Source: a virus
IMG/VR virus record: IMGVR_UViG_3300025880_001127
Location: 1 to 64,000 of that record
Reading direction: 5' to 3' (one strand)
DNA: 64,000 nucleotides
This document shows, piece after piece, positions 39,711-48,955 of this stretch; position 1 is the first letter of the stretch, and each line of letters opens with the position of its first letter. A program made the translations under genes and the position numbers. The notes under the pieces are model-generated. The model had not been told where the DNA came from. It made no database searches and was given only the letters and a program-made list of their open reading frames with translations.

Positions 39711-42011
39711 TTATATTACACAGCTTTCGCATTCATCGTCTTCAATTGTTATATTATCTTCCACTATACTTGATTGTTCCAGTTTGTCAATATCTATTTC
39801 GCCGGCTCCGTCATATGTGTTAAAATAATACAACTGCTTGCCGCCATATTTGTAGAACATCATTAGATGTTGTAGCATACTACTCATTGGAATCTTCTCA
39901 TCTGGGAAGTGCTGTGGATTATAACTTGTGTTTACACTAATACCTTGATCGATATATTTTTGTAACACTGCCATAATCTGTAAGTATCCTTCTGGTGATG
40001 TCTGATCCCATAGTAGTTCATACTTGTTTTTGAGATGATGGATACCAGGCACAACTTGCTTTAGTACACCATGTTTTGATTGTTTAATACTTACTAAACT
40101 ACGTGGTGGTTCAATACCGTTTGTCGCATTACTAATTTGTGCTGACGTTTCAGCAGGCATAAGAGCCATTAGTGTTGAGTTACGGATACCTGTTTTAGCT
40201 AATTGTACTCTTAGTTCTTTCCATGGCATACGTTCTTTGTGTGCTACTAGTTCATCAACATCTTTCTTATATGTGTCAATAGGTAGGATACCATCACTAT
40301 ATTTTGTTTGGTCATTCCACAAACATGCGCCTTGCTCTTGTGCTAGGTCTGCGCTTGCTTTAATTAAACTGTAACTCCATGCTTCAGCATACTCATCAAT
40401 CATTTCTAGATTAGGCTCACTGTATGTCATATTGTTTCGTGCCATCCAGTATGCCAAGTTAATAATACCTACACCTAATGGTCGTCTACCCATGGTTGCC
40501 ATTTCTGCCGCAATTACTGGATAGTTCTGATAACTGAGTAGAGCATCAAGCCCACGTACTGCTAGTTTACCAATACGGATAAAGTCACTTGGCTTACGTA
40601 CATTGCCCCAATTAACAGCACTTAGTGTACATAAGGCAATCTCACCATCTGGATCATTAAAGTCATTAAGTGGTTTTGTAGGTAAATTAATCTCACAACA
40701 CAAGTTACTTTGTTTAATAGGTGCCATATCTGCTTTGAACGAACCATGCTCGTTAGAATGGTCAACATTTTGTAAGTAAATGCGTCCAGTATCTTTGCGT
40801 TCTCCCATAAAGTGACTAAACAACTCAAGTGCTGGTATTGTCTTCTTACGTAGTCTTGTATTACGCTCTGCTGTTTCATATAAACGTTTAAACTCGTCTT
40901 GGTCAGCAAAGAATGCTTCGTATAGTCCTGGTACATCACTAGGTGAGAATAAGGTAATGTCTCCGCCAGTAATTAAACGCTCATACATTAGTTTGTTAAA
41001 CTGTACACCGTAGTCCATTTGACGTACACGATTATCTTCAATACCTTTGTTGTTTTTAAGTACTAGTAGATCTTCTGCTTCGAGATGCCAAATCGGGTAA
41101 TATAATGTTGCTGCTCCGTTTCGCACGCCGCCTTGGCTACATGATCTGGTAGCAGACTGGAACATTTTAAAGAAAGGAACGACCCCGGTATGATATGCGT
41201 CACCTCGACGTATGGGGGAGCCGAGAGCCCGTATACTTCCTGCTCCAATACCAATTCCTGCTTTTTGTGATACGTATTTGACAATACTACTAGTAGTTGC
41301 GTTAATGCTATCGAGACTATCGCCAGTTTCAATAAGAACGCACGAACTAAATTGTCTCTGCGGAGTACGCACGCCTGCCATAACAGGAGTAGGTAAACTG
41401 ATATCGAAAGTACTAATGGCATCGTAATAATCCTTAACCCATTTTAATCTTGTTTCTTTGTCATAACTACCAAATAATGTCGCTGCAATTAGCATATATG
41501 CCATTTGTGGTGTTTCTAGTTTTTCACCTGTAACACGGTTTTGTACAAGATACTTGCCACGCCATTGTTCCATAGCGGCATATGTAAAGTCTTGATCACG
41601 GTCGTGTTTAATATAATCATTAAGTTCGTCCCATTCTGAAGCAGTATATTCAGTGAGCAACGCTGGGTCATACCATCCTTCATCTACATTACGAGTAATT
41701 AGTTTTAAGATATGCCAAGGTTCAAAGCTATCGTATACTTGTTTGCGCAAATGATACACAATAAGGCGCCCTGCTACCCATTGATAGTTTGGGGCATCTT
41801 CTTCAATTAACTCTGAAGCACTTTTAATAAGTGTTTCTTGGATGTCATCAGTTGTAATACCATTATAAAAATGTAAGTTACTCTTCATCTCAACTTGACT
41901 AGGACTAACTCCATTAATACCTTCACAGGCATAAAAAGCTACTTTATGTAGCTTTTCGAGGTCAATTGCCTCTTTACTTCCATCTCTTTTTGTTACTTGA
42001 ATATTGCTCAT
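39711..42011 (-). CDS. nrdA: Ribonucleotide reductase class I alpha subunit
   Basis: 766 aa from MSNIQVTKRDG (preceded by AAGGACG); the ATG nine codons earlier is unlikely. N-terminal ATP cone, redox Cys in SSCVLIETGDS, active-site Cys in SNLCCEINLP, and C-terminal CESC pair. Reduces ribonucleotides; operon with nrdB and grx. Confidence 0.96.
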   Translation of the reverse strand: MSNIQVTKRDGSKEAIDLEKLHKVAFYACEGINGVSPSQVEMKSNLHFYNGITTDDIQETLIKSASELIEEDAPNYQWVAGRLIVYHLRKQVYDSFEPWHILKLITRNVDEGWYDPALLTEYTASEWDELNDYIKHDRDQDFTYAAMEQWRGKYLVQNRVTGEKLETPQMAYMLIAATLFGSYDKETRLKWVKDYYDAISTFDISLPTPVMAGVRTPQRQFSSCVLIETGDSLDSINATTSSIVKYVSQKAGIGIGAGSIRALGSPIRRGDAYHTGVVPFFKMFQSATRSCSQGGVRNGAATLYYPIWHLEAEDLLVLKNNKGIEDNRVRQMDYGVQFNKLMYERLITGGDITLFSPSDVPGLYEAFFADQDEFKRLYETAERNTRLRKKTIPALELFSHFMGERKDTGRIYLQNVDHSNEHGSFKADMAPIKQSNLCCEINLPTKPLNDFNDPDGEIALCTLSAVNWGNVRKPSDFIRIGKLAVRGLDALLSYQNYPVIAAEMATMGRRPLGVGIINLAYWMARNNMTYSEPNLEMIDEYAEAWSYSLIKASADLAQEQGACLWNDQTKYSDGILPIDTYKKDVDELVAHKERMPWKELRVQLAKTGIRNSTLMALMPAETSAQISNATNGIEPPRSLVSIKQSKHGVLKQVVPGIHHLKNKYELLWDQTSPEGYLQIMAVLQKYIDQGISVNTSYNPQHFPDEKIPMSSMLQHLMMFYKYGGKQLYYFNTYDGAGEIDIDKLEQSSIVEDNITIEDDECESCVI

Positions 42012-42074
42012 ACTGTTTTCGTCCTTATAGTATATCATGTTAGTGCCGAATCATCGTAGTTCGGGGTATATTTG

Positions 42075-42527
42075 TTATTTTATTATGTTTTTTATTTTAG
42101 TTCTGTAGGAAACAGAACATATATCTTCAGTGGGTAATGTACTTATACTACCGTGATCAAAGTTAAGCAGGTGTTTATTATCGATCAGCGCACATAGACG
42201 CTGAAAACTTTTACCAATACATGTTACATACAGTAGCTCATTTTGTATGTTTGGATTGGCATAATAGATAGTATATGCCATTCCTAATGCGACACTATTT
42301 TGACAAAAGTTTCCTTGATGTAACATTTCCCAAGGTGTTGGCCACTGTTCTGGGTTAACAGGATCAATAGATATGTTAACCAATGGAGCACTTTGCCACC
42401 ACTGTACTACAGTCTTACTTACATCAAGTGTATTTGTTTGATCCAAGCCATTACGGAAGTCACGCCACATACTTAAACGCTTGCTAGGTGACTCATACCA
42501 GGCTTGATTATTTAATTGCTGTTCCAA
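42075..42527 (-). CDS. Hypothetical protein
   Basis: 150 aa, soluble, Trp-rich (WRDFRNGLDQ, VVQWWQSAPLV, NPEQWPTPWEMLHQGNF). The last feature resembles proteins conserved in T4-like marine phages; function unknown. Overlaps the fibre-like gene by 16 nt. Confidence 0.78.
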   Translation of the reverse strand: MEQQLNNQAWYESPSKRLSMWRDFRNGLDQTNTLDVSKTVVQWWQSAPLVNISIDPVNPEQWPTPWEMLHQGNFCQNSVALGMAYTIYYANPNIQNELLYVTCIGKSFQRLCALIDNKHLLNFDHGSISTLPTEDICSVSYRTKIKNIIK

Positions 42528-43171
42528 AGTTGATATGTATATTTAAATTTCGTTATAGTATTAGCGCCATCAGTGTACATTAAACGTAGTGTGTTTGCTA
42601 CGCTAATATCTGCACTAAAGGTCACATCTACTGTTGCGGTTTCGGTATAATTATCATCAATTGCGCTTGTTGAAGCACTAATGTCTGTTGCCATTCTGAT
42701 TTGGCCAACACGTACACCATTAGTACTTTCTAATGTATAATCAATGATAGCGATATTGTATAGTGTGGTATCAATACTAAAGCCAGTTACTACATTATTT
42801 CCATTTGCAGCTAGAGAAAGGCTGTTTGGAATCGTTGCGTAACGTTCCATGCTAATCTCACCATTAAAGTTGGCAGTAATAGCACCAGTTGGAGCAGTAG
42901 CAAACGTTAGTGTAGTTCCAACAATACTATAATCAGCAGGATTAACTTGTGAACCGTCATCAAATACTCCTACTACGCCGTTTGTAGTTAATGTACTTGG
43001 TACAACAAATGCTGTGATTACGCCATTACCTGTGCCTACACTAATAGTAGTGTTTCCGATAAACAACCTTTGATTGTCTGTTGCGTATCCTACTTCACCT
43101 GGATCAAGCAAGGGCAAATCTGCGAAGTTGCCTTGCCTTACTTTAATTTTACTAATACGTGTGTCTGCCAT
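42512..43171 (-). CDS. Fibre-type virion protein
   Basis: 219 aa. N terminus KVRQGNFADLPLLDPGEVGYATDNQRLFIGN is the repeat typical of phage fibre/tropism proteins; the rest is Thr/Asn-rich beta structure. CATAAATA lies just upstream, a late-promoter-like box. Confidence 0.8.
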   Translation of the reverse strand: MADTRISKIKVRQGNFADLPLLDPGEVGYATDNQRLFIGNTTISVGTGNGVITAFVVPSTLTTNGVVGVFDDGSQVNPADYSIVGTTLTFATAPTGAITANFNGEISMERYATIPNSLSLAANGNNVVTGFSIDTTLYNIAIIDYTLESTNGVRVGQIRMATDISASTSAIDDNYTETATVDVTFSADISVANTLRLMYTDGANTITKFKYTYQLWNSN

Positions 43172-43194
43172 TGATCTGTTCCTCTATAATGTAT

Positions 43195-43860
43195 TTATGA
43201 CAGGTTATAAAACTCTGCTACCTTGCCGGCCCACTTTTCTTCCCAAACTTTGAACTCTTCTGGGCCTACTTCAAATAACTGCCAGTCTAAATCTCGACTA
43301 CACATAAAGATAGCGGCATGCTCAATCTTTGTTTCAAATATTTCGTTGTGGGCCATCGCATAAGCGGCGGCTTGCATAAAGTAGTCGTCAATCCACTCAC
43401 GCTTTTTGGGTTTATTGGTTTGTTTAAAATCCATAATACAAGGCTTCCCCTTGTACATGCCAACTAAGTCAGTAGTACCAGCATACAATCCTGGATAACA
43501 CAAGTTTACTTCACTACCCCAAACTTCGTCAATGTCAGCTTCTACGTTTTTTATAACGGTCTCTGCCATCATCTTGGCTTGTAGCATAGTTTTACCTGTA
43601 TACTCTTGGTTAAGGCTCCATGCTTCCAGCATTTCGTGCATTATTGAACCTACGCCAGCGGCTTCAGTTACAATTTGTTGTGCTTTCTTTTCACCTACAC
43701 GCTTTTTCCAAGCATTGAGGTGTGTCATATCCTTTGTTTTACTCAGGATAGTAGTAACACTGGGCACAGGATCGCCATACGGATTTTCGTATAAACGTTT
43801 GCCGTTTACGCTTTTGCGTTTAAATTCTTGATACGGGTAGGGTGTGGTAATTTTTAACAT
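43195..43860 (-). CDS. PD-(D/E)XK nuclease (RecB/Cas4-like)
   Basis: 221 aa. YAGTTDLVGMYKGKPCIMDFKQTNK gives the D-x(n)-DxK core, with YFMQAAAYAMAHNE as the QxxxY motif. A single-strand or dsDNA exonuclease of recombination type by family. Own promoter at 43867-43895. Confidence 0.87.
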   Translation of the reverse strand: MLKITTPYPYQEFKRKSVNGKRLYENPYGDPVPSVTTILSKTKDMTHLNAWKKRVGEKKAQQIVTEAAGVGSIMHEMLEAWSLNQEYTGKTMLQAKMMAETVIKNVEADIDEVWGSEVNLCYPGLYAGTTDLVGMYKGKPCIMDFKQTNKPKKREWIDDYFMQAAAYAMAHNEIFETKIEHAAIFMCSRDLDWQLFEVGPEEFKVWEEKWAGKVAEFYNLS

Positions 43861-43866
43861 ATAGTG

Positions 43867-43895
43867 ACTATAGCACTAATGAACTACAATGTCAA
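43867..43895 (-). promoter_or_regulatory. Sigma70-like promoter
   Basis: TTGACA, 17 bp, TATAGT on the minus strand, upstream of the PD-(D/E)XK gene. Confidence 0.78.
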
Positions 43896-44236
43896 TAGTT
43901 GATTACCCATTTAAATGTAGTATTTGTAGTAGTATTTGTCTGACGTTGTATTGTATAACCCAAGTTCTCAAAATAACTAATAACTTGTTTCATTTGGTCA
44001 ACTTTAGCAACATCAGCAATGTCAGTTCCTTGCCATACATTAAAATATGCTTTGGCATCAGCGGTTGCTGTTGGGTTACTCTCTGTCATTGTAGTTCCAT
44101 CATCTACTATTGTTTGGTAAGCGCCAGCACTAGCATCAACTATAACTTGACGCATCAATGCTGATGTTTCATCAAAGATTGTTAAATCATTTCTTGCTGT
44201 TGTTCTTGCTTGCTGTGCGCTTACTTGATAACTCAT
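43892..44236 (-). CDS. Hypothetical protein, probably virion
   Basis: 114 aa, soluble. MSYQVSAQQARTTARNDL and a terminal Thr/Asn-rich strand. Coupled by ATGA to the upstream gene. Similar proteins occur in cyanophages as far as I can tell by pattern; function unknown. Confidence 0.75.
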   Translation of the reverse strand: MSYQVSAQQARTTARNDLTIFDETSALMRQVIVDASAGAYQTIVDDGTTMTESNPTATADAKAYFNVWQGTDIADVAKVDQMKQVISYFENLGYTIQRQTNTTTNTTFKWVINY

Positions 44237-44550
44237 AGTTTCTTATCTTTCTTTGACAGTTGTTTTGATGCCATTTTACTAACAGTGTCGTCAGTAGGAT
44301 CAGTTTCAGTGGGGAGAGCTGAATCTAATTTTACTTCTTGTTTGTTAGCACTACCAACGGCAGAAATACTGTTTAACATACGGATTAGTGATTTCATTTC
44401 TAAATAATATCCACTAGACTGTAATTTAGCTAATAATGCTGGTGTTTTAATTGAAGTCATACCACGTGCTTTAGATCGAACAATTAATTCTTCGATACCA
44501 TTTAGGACATAGTCCTGTCCTTCAGTTATTATGACTTCATTAACTAACAT
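44233..44550 (-). CDS. Hypothetical protein with capsid-targeting-like N terminus
   Basis: 105 aa. MLVNEVIITEG resembles the N-terminal packaging peptides of T4 internal proteins. The rest is helical with a Lys-rich tail (KQLSKKDKKL). Shares one base with the next gene. Confidence 0.75.
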   Translation of the reverse strand: MLVNEVIITEGQDYVLNGIEELIVRSKARGMTSIKTPALLAKLQSSGYYLEMKSLIRMLNSISAVGSANKQEVKLDSALPTETDPTDDTVSKMASKQLSKKDKKL

Positions 44551-45398
44551 TACTTGTTACCTGCGTCCAGTTCATTAATAATATTGATAAACTGATCGTG
44601 TGTCATAGTGCCGCTTTCAACCATTTTAAAGAGCTTGTCTTTACTCTCTAGAAACTTTTTTTCAGCTAACGCACCTTTTTCCATGTCTGCTAAAGCACTT
44701 TCGCCTTTTAACTCACGTCCAAGTTGGTTGTCATCACCAGCGGCAGCATCGTCGCCACCAAATTCGTCACCCATGTCTAGTTCATCTGTGTCGCCCAGGT
44801 CCATGGTATCTGTACCCATGTCTGTTGGCATTGTTTGTGCTGGTTGCTCGCCACGTGCTACAAGTGTTGCGTTTTCTAATTCACCTTTTGCTGATTTAGC
44901 AGAGTCAAGTAATCCACCAAGTGCCGCTTCAGCACTAGCATTATATGCTTCTGCTTGTTCAAAGCCTAGTTGTTCTTTCATTGCGTCAACAATTGGCATA
45001 AGTTTTTGTACTTGCATTCCTGCTAAGTCTTCAACCATTTTTTGTAGTCCATCAACTAACTCTTGTGCGGCTAGCATTACTTCTGCTTGCTCTAGTTCTG
45101 CTGATTCACGTACTTTAGTTTTCATCTTTTTACCATCGTTACGTGTTGGCGCAACTTCACTGATGTAAGTACGTAATGAGTGTGAAATTAAACTTAATTT
45201 ATTATAAGTTTTATCTTCCCAATAAGCACTGTTGCTTTCTTTAATTGCTGTAATCTTTGCATTAGTTGCGTTTAACATACGCCCTAATGATTCACTGCTC
45301 ATTTCAGAAACATTAACATTATGACCAAATGTGTTAGCCAATACTTTGTTAATTTTTTCTACGTTGTGGGCAGCTGAGTTTAAATCGTTTAAATACAT
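44550..45398 (-). CDS. Acidic helical protein, scaffold/internal-protein candidate
   Basis: 282 aa. Long helices and a central Asp/Gly-rich acidic linker (TMDLGDTDELDMGDEFGGDD). The composition recalls prohead core proteins, but it is not recognised. Late-type TATAAATA box 25 nt upstream. Confidence 0.78.
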   Translation of the reverse strand: MYLNDLNSAAHNVEKINKVLANTFGHNVNVSEMSSESLGRMLNATNAKITAIKESNSAYWEDKTYNKLSLISHSLRTYISEVAPTRNDGKKMKTKVRESAELEQAEVMLAAQELVDGLQKMVEDLAGMQVQKLMPIVDAMKEQLGFEQAEAYNASAEAALGGLLDSAKSAKGELENATLVARGEQPAQTMPTDMGTDTMDLGDTDELDMGDEFGGDDAAAGDDNQLGRELKGESALADMEKGALAEKKFLESKDKLFKMVESGTMTHDQFINIINELDAGNK

Positions 45399-45422
45399 TG
45401 TATAATTCCCCGTTGTTTATTA

Positions 45423-45430
45423 TATTTATA
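45423..45430 (-). promoter_or_regulatory. T4-late-like promoter TATAAATA
   Basis: TATAAATA on the minus strand, 25 nt before the start of 44550-45398. Matches the T4 late consensus. Confidence 0.6.
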
Positions 45431-45438
45431 CACATCTG

Positions 45439-45906
45439 TTACAGACGTGATAAAATTCTTTGCTTTGCTTCTTGTACTTTTTGCTTCGCCCTACTGGCTT
45501 TAGCAATGGCAATATCTTCATTGATACCACCTCTGTTTGCTCTAGATTGTTGTGCCCAAGTTTCATATAGCGCATTACTATAATCATGGTCATACTTTTC
45601 TAATTCTGTAATTCCTGATGTTTTATTAGTGATATATTTTTTAACAATACCCATTGCTGTTTCAAACAATGCTAAGTCACTGTGTATTACTTCGTTGCCA
45701 TCAACTACATTATAAAAGTTTTTTTGTCTACCAGCAAACTGCTCACTGATAATGTCAATGCGATAGTTTTGTACTGTAATTGATTGCTCTGTTATAGTTT
45801 GTGTCATAGCAACTTTTAGATCAACGTCAGCTTCTGCAGCCTCGTTAAGCATAGCAGATGTTTCCTCAACCTGCGCAGTTAAAATGTCTTTAAGAGATCT
45901 AGTCAT
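45439..45906 (-). CDS. Hypothetical protein, probably virion
   Basis: 155 aa. MTRSLKDILTAQVEET at the N terminus and a basic C-terminal helix (KASRAKQKVQEAKQRIL). Not recognised. Overlaps the next gene by one base. Confidence 0.77.
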   Translation of the reverse strand: MTRSLKDILTAQVEETSAMLNEAAEADVDLKVAMTQTITEQSITVQNYRIDIISEQFAGRQKNFYNVVDGNEVIHSDLALFETAMGIVKKYITNKTSGITELEKYDHDYSNALYETWAQQSRANRGGINEDIAIAKASRAKQKVQEAKQRILSRL

Positions 45907-46133
45907 TATAATTTACCGTACTTGTTAATGTTAAGTTTATAACCTGTTGTTTTACTGTCTACTACTTTATCTAGTACACCACGTACAACTAAGTTTTGCG
46001 CAATATACGCATCACGCTCATTTAATGACTTACGCTCTAGTATAATGTCTTCAGTAAAATGACTATCTAAAAAATCACTTTCACGACTATTAATAAATGT
46101 AGGAAAGCCACCTTTGGTTACAAATGCTCTCAT
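45906..46133 (-). CDS. Hypothetical protein (75 aa)
   Basis: MRAFVTKGGFPTFINSRESDFLD; looks like a small winged-helix-type fold (LNERDAYIAQNLVVRGVLDKVVDSKTTGY reads like helix-turn-wing). Not verified. ATGA-coupled to the SLT gene. Confidence 0.73.
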   Translation of the reverse strand: MRAFVTKGGFPTFINSRESDFLDSHFTEDIILERKSLNERDAYIAQNLVVRGVLDKVVDSKTTGYKLNINKYGKL

Positions 46134-46999
46134 TGGTTTTGTATCCCTCTGCCTCTCAACAAATCCTGACGCATATTATCGTACGCCGCACGATTTGGTG
46201 TACCTGTAGGAAGACGTCTTGCGTCTCTATTGGCATTTTTATTCATTTGTGTTTGTTTAATTGTAAGCTCTCGGTTAGTATCTGCCATTTTATTGTTGAT
46301 ACGTTTATTCATATTTGTTTGATCACTATTAAATTTACCCATAGCTGATCTGCCTTGAGCTAAACTATAACGTTCATTAACTTTGTAACAGTCACAATGT
46401 TTACATTCTGGACCACATTCACATTCAGTAACAGGTTGTCCACAACAGTCTTTGCTGCACATTTCAACGCCGTCCTTCATCCATGTTTTTTTGTCTTCAT
46501 TTGTTAATGTTTTATATTTAAAATTCTCTAATGAATCTGGTCCTTCGTGGTTAAATACTGCGTTGTTCCAAACATCATGTGCATAATTATTTGCTGATGC
46601 TACATCACCTTTAATTGCGCTAGGACCACCGTTATATCCTCTAAGTTGTTCTTCCCAATTGGCTGCACCATAATGATCACCTTGTGCTTTAAAATACAAT
46701 AATCCTACCTTAGCATTTATATTTGCATCATTTTTTATATCATCTAATGAATAGTTTGTTCCATATAATCTATTAACATCGTTTAATGCTGGTAATCTAA
46801 CTTGAGCCATTCCGTATGCATTATTTGTACGATTCGTGTCACCGACTACAGTGTTACCATTCTTATCAAACTGACCTGTTCTACTTTCTTTATTAAAAAG
46901 TTCCATAGCTATCGCAAATGGTATATTTAGATCAGCCGCTGTTTTTCTAATTATATCAGATCTGTTACTATTCTCATTTATGATATCAAATATCTTCAT
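46130..46999 (-). CDS. Lytic transglycosylase (SLT) with Cys-rich insert
   Basis: 289 aa. N-terminal MKIFDIINEN (capsid-targeting-like), SLT core with the catalytic Glu in ELFNKESRTG, AYGMAQV and RGYNGGP. Residues about 180-208 hold eight Cys in a short span (CSKDCCGQP, ECECGPECKHCDC), a likely metal site. The C-terminal 80 residues are basic and Asn/Arg-rich. Probably packaged and injected to open peptidoglycan. Confidence 0.87.
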   Translation of the reverse strand: MKIFDIINENSNRSDIIRKTAADLNIPFAIAMELFNKESRTGQFDKNGNTVVGDTNRTNNAYGMAQVRLPALNDVNRLYGTNYSLDDIKNDANINAKVGLLYFKAQGDHYGAANWEEQLRGYNGGPSAIKGDVASANNYAHDVWNNAVFNHEGPDSLENFKYKTLTNEDKKTWMKDGVEMCSKDCCGQPVTECECGPECKHCDCYKVNERYSLAQGRSAMGKFNSDQTNMNKRINNKMADTNRELTIKQTQMNKNANRDARRLPTGTPNRAAYDNMRQDLLRGRGIQNQ

Positions 47000-47000
47000 G

Positions 47001-47288
47001 TTACTTTACCTTGTTTAGCCTTTGTATTGCTTTACTTGCTGGATTCATACGTTTTGTGCGCTGTGCTTTTTTAGCTATTCTAGCACCCATCTTTGCTTTA
47101 GTTTTACGTAAAGTCATTCTTTTCTTCATATCAATGGGTTTAGCACATTGTGATGGATCGCTCACAACTCTGCCTTTTCGTTGTCCCACACTACAGCGAA
47201 ATTTTCTAACAATTTTATTACCTTTGCGAGCCCAGACTAGCTGTGCTTCAACAACAGGTTCTTCTGATGTGAGTTCGTTTAAGTTCAT
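47001..47288 (-). CDS. Basic protein, probably DNA-binding and packaged
   Basis: 95 aa, very Lys/Arg-rich (KKRMTLRKTKAKMGARIAKK). N terminus MNLNELTSEEPVVEA resembles a capsid-targeting peptide. Two Cys. Likely condensed with DNA in the head. Confidence 0.78.
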   Translation of the reverse strand: MNLNELTSEEPVVEAQLVWARKGNKIVRKFRCSVGQRKGRVVSDPSQCAKPIDMKKRMTLRKTKAKMGARIAKKAQRTKRMNPASKAIQRLNKVK

Positions 47289-47307
47289 ATAGTTATTTAT
47301 TAGATTT

Positions 47308-47604
47308 TTATGACATTAATAATGTTGCTAGTAATGTTAGTACACCAGCAAGAACTGTACCACCAGTTCCCATCATTATTTTATTTGTTGTGGCATTTGC
47401 TTTAATCATTTCTTCACGCATTTTAGAGAATTCACGGATGCCTTCTTCTCTCATGGAAGTCACACTTTTTTCAATATTATTAAGGCGGGTATCAATATTG
47501 TTAACTTTTTCTTCCAAGACACGATACCTCTCAGCACACAGGTCAACGTGAGCTTCTAAATTCTGTTTCTCTAACTGGGTTGTCCCAATTGTAGCTATAG
47601 ACAT
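47308..47604 (-). CDS. Coiled-coil plus C-terminal TM protein (XhlA/hemolysin-like)
   Basis: 98 aa from MSIATIG. Coiled coil about 12-72 (RVLEEKVNNIDTRLNNIEKSV) and a C-terminal TM helix (GGTVLAGVLTLLATLLMS). Same layout as XhlA-type lysis proteins. Not proven. Confidence 0.78.
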   Translation of the reverse strand: MSIATIGTTQLEKQNLEAHVDLCAERYRVLEEKVNNIDTRLNNIEKSVTSMREEGIREFSKMREEMIKANATTNKIMMGTGGTVLAGVLTLLATLLMS

Positions 47605-47743
47605 AATTCTTCTCAACTGTGTCTTCAGCACATCGTTGTGCCTTGTTAACAGTAGCCTTTTATGTAGCCTTTTGATATCGGAGGCTTGTGGCGAACTCCG
47701 TAGTCTTGTGCCTTAGTTTTTTCTTAATACTATTTATTGATGT
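47605..47743 (-). other. Intergenic region with direct repeats
   Basis: 139 nt without a convincing gene. On the minus strand AAAGGCTACATA and AAAGGCTACTG are tandem near-repeats, and AATAAATAGT is a late-box-like sequence 5' of them. Confidence 0.5.
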
Positions 47744-48151
47744 CTACGTTTTCTTAAAGTATATGTTTAATAGTTTTTCGTCATAAGTCTCAAATGTATT
47801 AGTGACAAAGTTTGCGGTTTCTGTCAGATAAGGAGTAAATGCTACGCCGTCAAAATCATTTTCTAAGAAATGTACTGGATTATCGTTTAACATGTAAACG
47901 TCGGCATGCTCTACTGCAAATTCAATTTTCCACACATGATGTAGTCCTTTATGCGCTGAACCGAAGCGGTAATCAACTACATCTTGTGCTTCAAGGCACT
48001 TAACTGCAATAGATATTGGCTGGCTTCTCATGCCAGCTAGCTGAATAAGTGTATTAAAATTTTGTTTTTGATTATATGCTATAACATTTTTTGATTTACT
48101 ATTATTGTCAGTAATATCAACTAGTGTATAGACTATGTATTGTTGTATCAA
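47744..48151 (-). CDS. Hypothetical protein
   Basis: 135 aa, soluble alpha/beta, not recognised. VWKIEFAVEHADVYMLNDNPVHFLENDFDGVAF reads like conserved T4-like marine phage proteins. Lies after the late-type gene at 48160. Confidence 0.77.
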   Translation of the reverse strand: MIQQYIVYTLVDITDNNSKSKNVIAYNQKQNFNTLIQLAGMRSQPISIAVKCLEAQDVVDYRFGSAHKGLHHVWKIEFAVEHADVYMLNDNPVHFLENDFDGVAFTPYLTETANFVTNTFETYDEKLLNIYFKKT

Positions 48152-48159
48152 ATGACACC

Positions 48160-48942
48160 TTAAACTAGACTTCTTCCAAATGCTCTGCCAGCAGCAAATC
48201 CACCAGTGAACGCTGCAGCACCAACAGCTGCTCTTTGCGCAATTTTTCTAGCAGTAATTTTTGGCTCTGCGCTAGCAATATCTGGATTAATTAATCCGCC
48301 TGCTTTACTAAATTGTTTAAATGGTTCATACAGTTCACTACGTATAGCATTGGCTCTATAATATTGAATTATTTTAGTTGCTGCTAATTGTTTTTGTCCT
48401 GCTTGTAATCCTTGCCATCCAGTTGCCATTCGTCTAATAGACTTATAATTAGCTTCTTTAATATCAAGACTGCGTTCAAGACGCATGAATAATCCACTAG
48501 CTTGTTTGGGATTTTGCCCAGCAGCTATGGATCTTAAATATGTTTTTAACTGTTGCTCTGGTATACCAACTCTTGCTGCTTGTGCTTTTTCAGAAGCATC
48601 GATACCAGTTTTAGTTGATATTTTATGAAGTGCGTGATAAAGATCATTGCCGTCTCTACGATAGTTTTTAAAGTTACCACCGCTAGCAAGTGTTCTTTTA
48701 GCATAATCTTGCGCCATAGGTTTAGTACTTGGATTTTGTGACATTATATGCATTGTTAGCAAGTTCATGAACGCAAAGTCCGCAGTGTTTTTCAAATCAA
48801 CAGTTTCAAGTTGTTGACGAGTTTTGTACATTTTACTAGCTTCATTGAGATCATTAACAAACCCAAATTTTGGTTCGTTAGCCTCACTCATAGTATGTCC
48901 GCCTTCGATTTCTGCCCATTGCTTTGCTGTATATTGTTCCAT
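48160..48942 (-). CDS. Hypothetical protein with Gly/Ala-rich C terminus
   Basis: 260 aa. Helical and basic; C-terminal AAVGAAAFTGGFAAGRAFG is glycine-zipper-like and may insert in a membrane. Likely virion or packaged. TATAAATA sits 6 nt upstream. Confidence 0.78.
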   Translation of the reverse strand: MEQYTAKQWAEIEGGHTMSEANEPKFGFVNDLNEASKMYKTRQQLETVDLKNTADFAFMNLLTMHIMSQNPSTKPMAQDYAKRTLASGGNFKNYRRDGNDLYHALHKISTKTGIDASEKAQAARVGIPEQQLKTYLRSIAAGQNPKQASGLFMRLERSLDIKEANYKSIRRMATGWQGLQAGQKQLAATKIIQYYRANAIRSELYEPFKQFSKAGGLINPDIASAEPKITARKIAQRAAVGAAAFTGGFAAGRAFGRSLV

Positions 48943-48947
48943 AGTAG

Positions 48948-48955
48948 TATTTATA
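48948..48955 (-). promoter_or_regulatory. T4-late-like promoter TATAAATA
   Basis: TATAAATA on the minus strand overlapping the end of the ligase-like gene, immediately before the start of 48160-48942. Confidence 0.5.

Noticed and set aside
44608-45168. 186-codon open frame on the plus strand
   Set aside because: Antisense to the acidic helical protein; composition (Ser/Ala/Pro repeats) mirrors the real frame, with no start signals.
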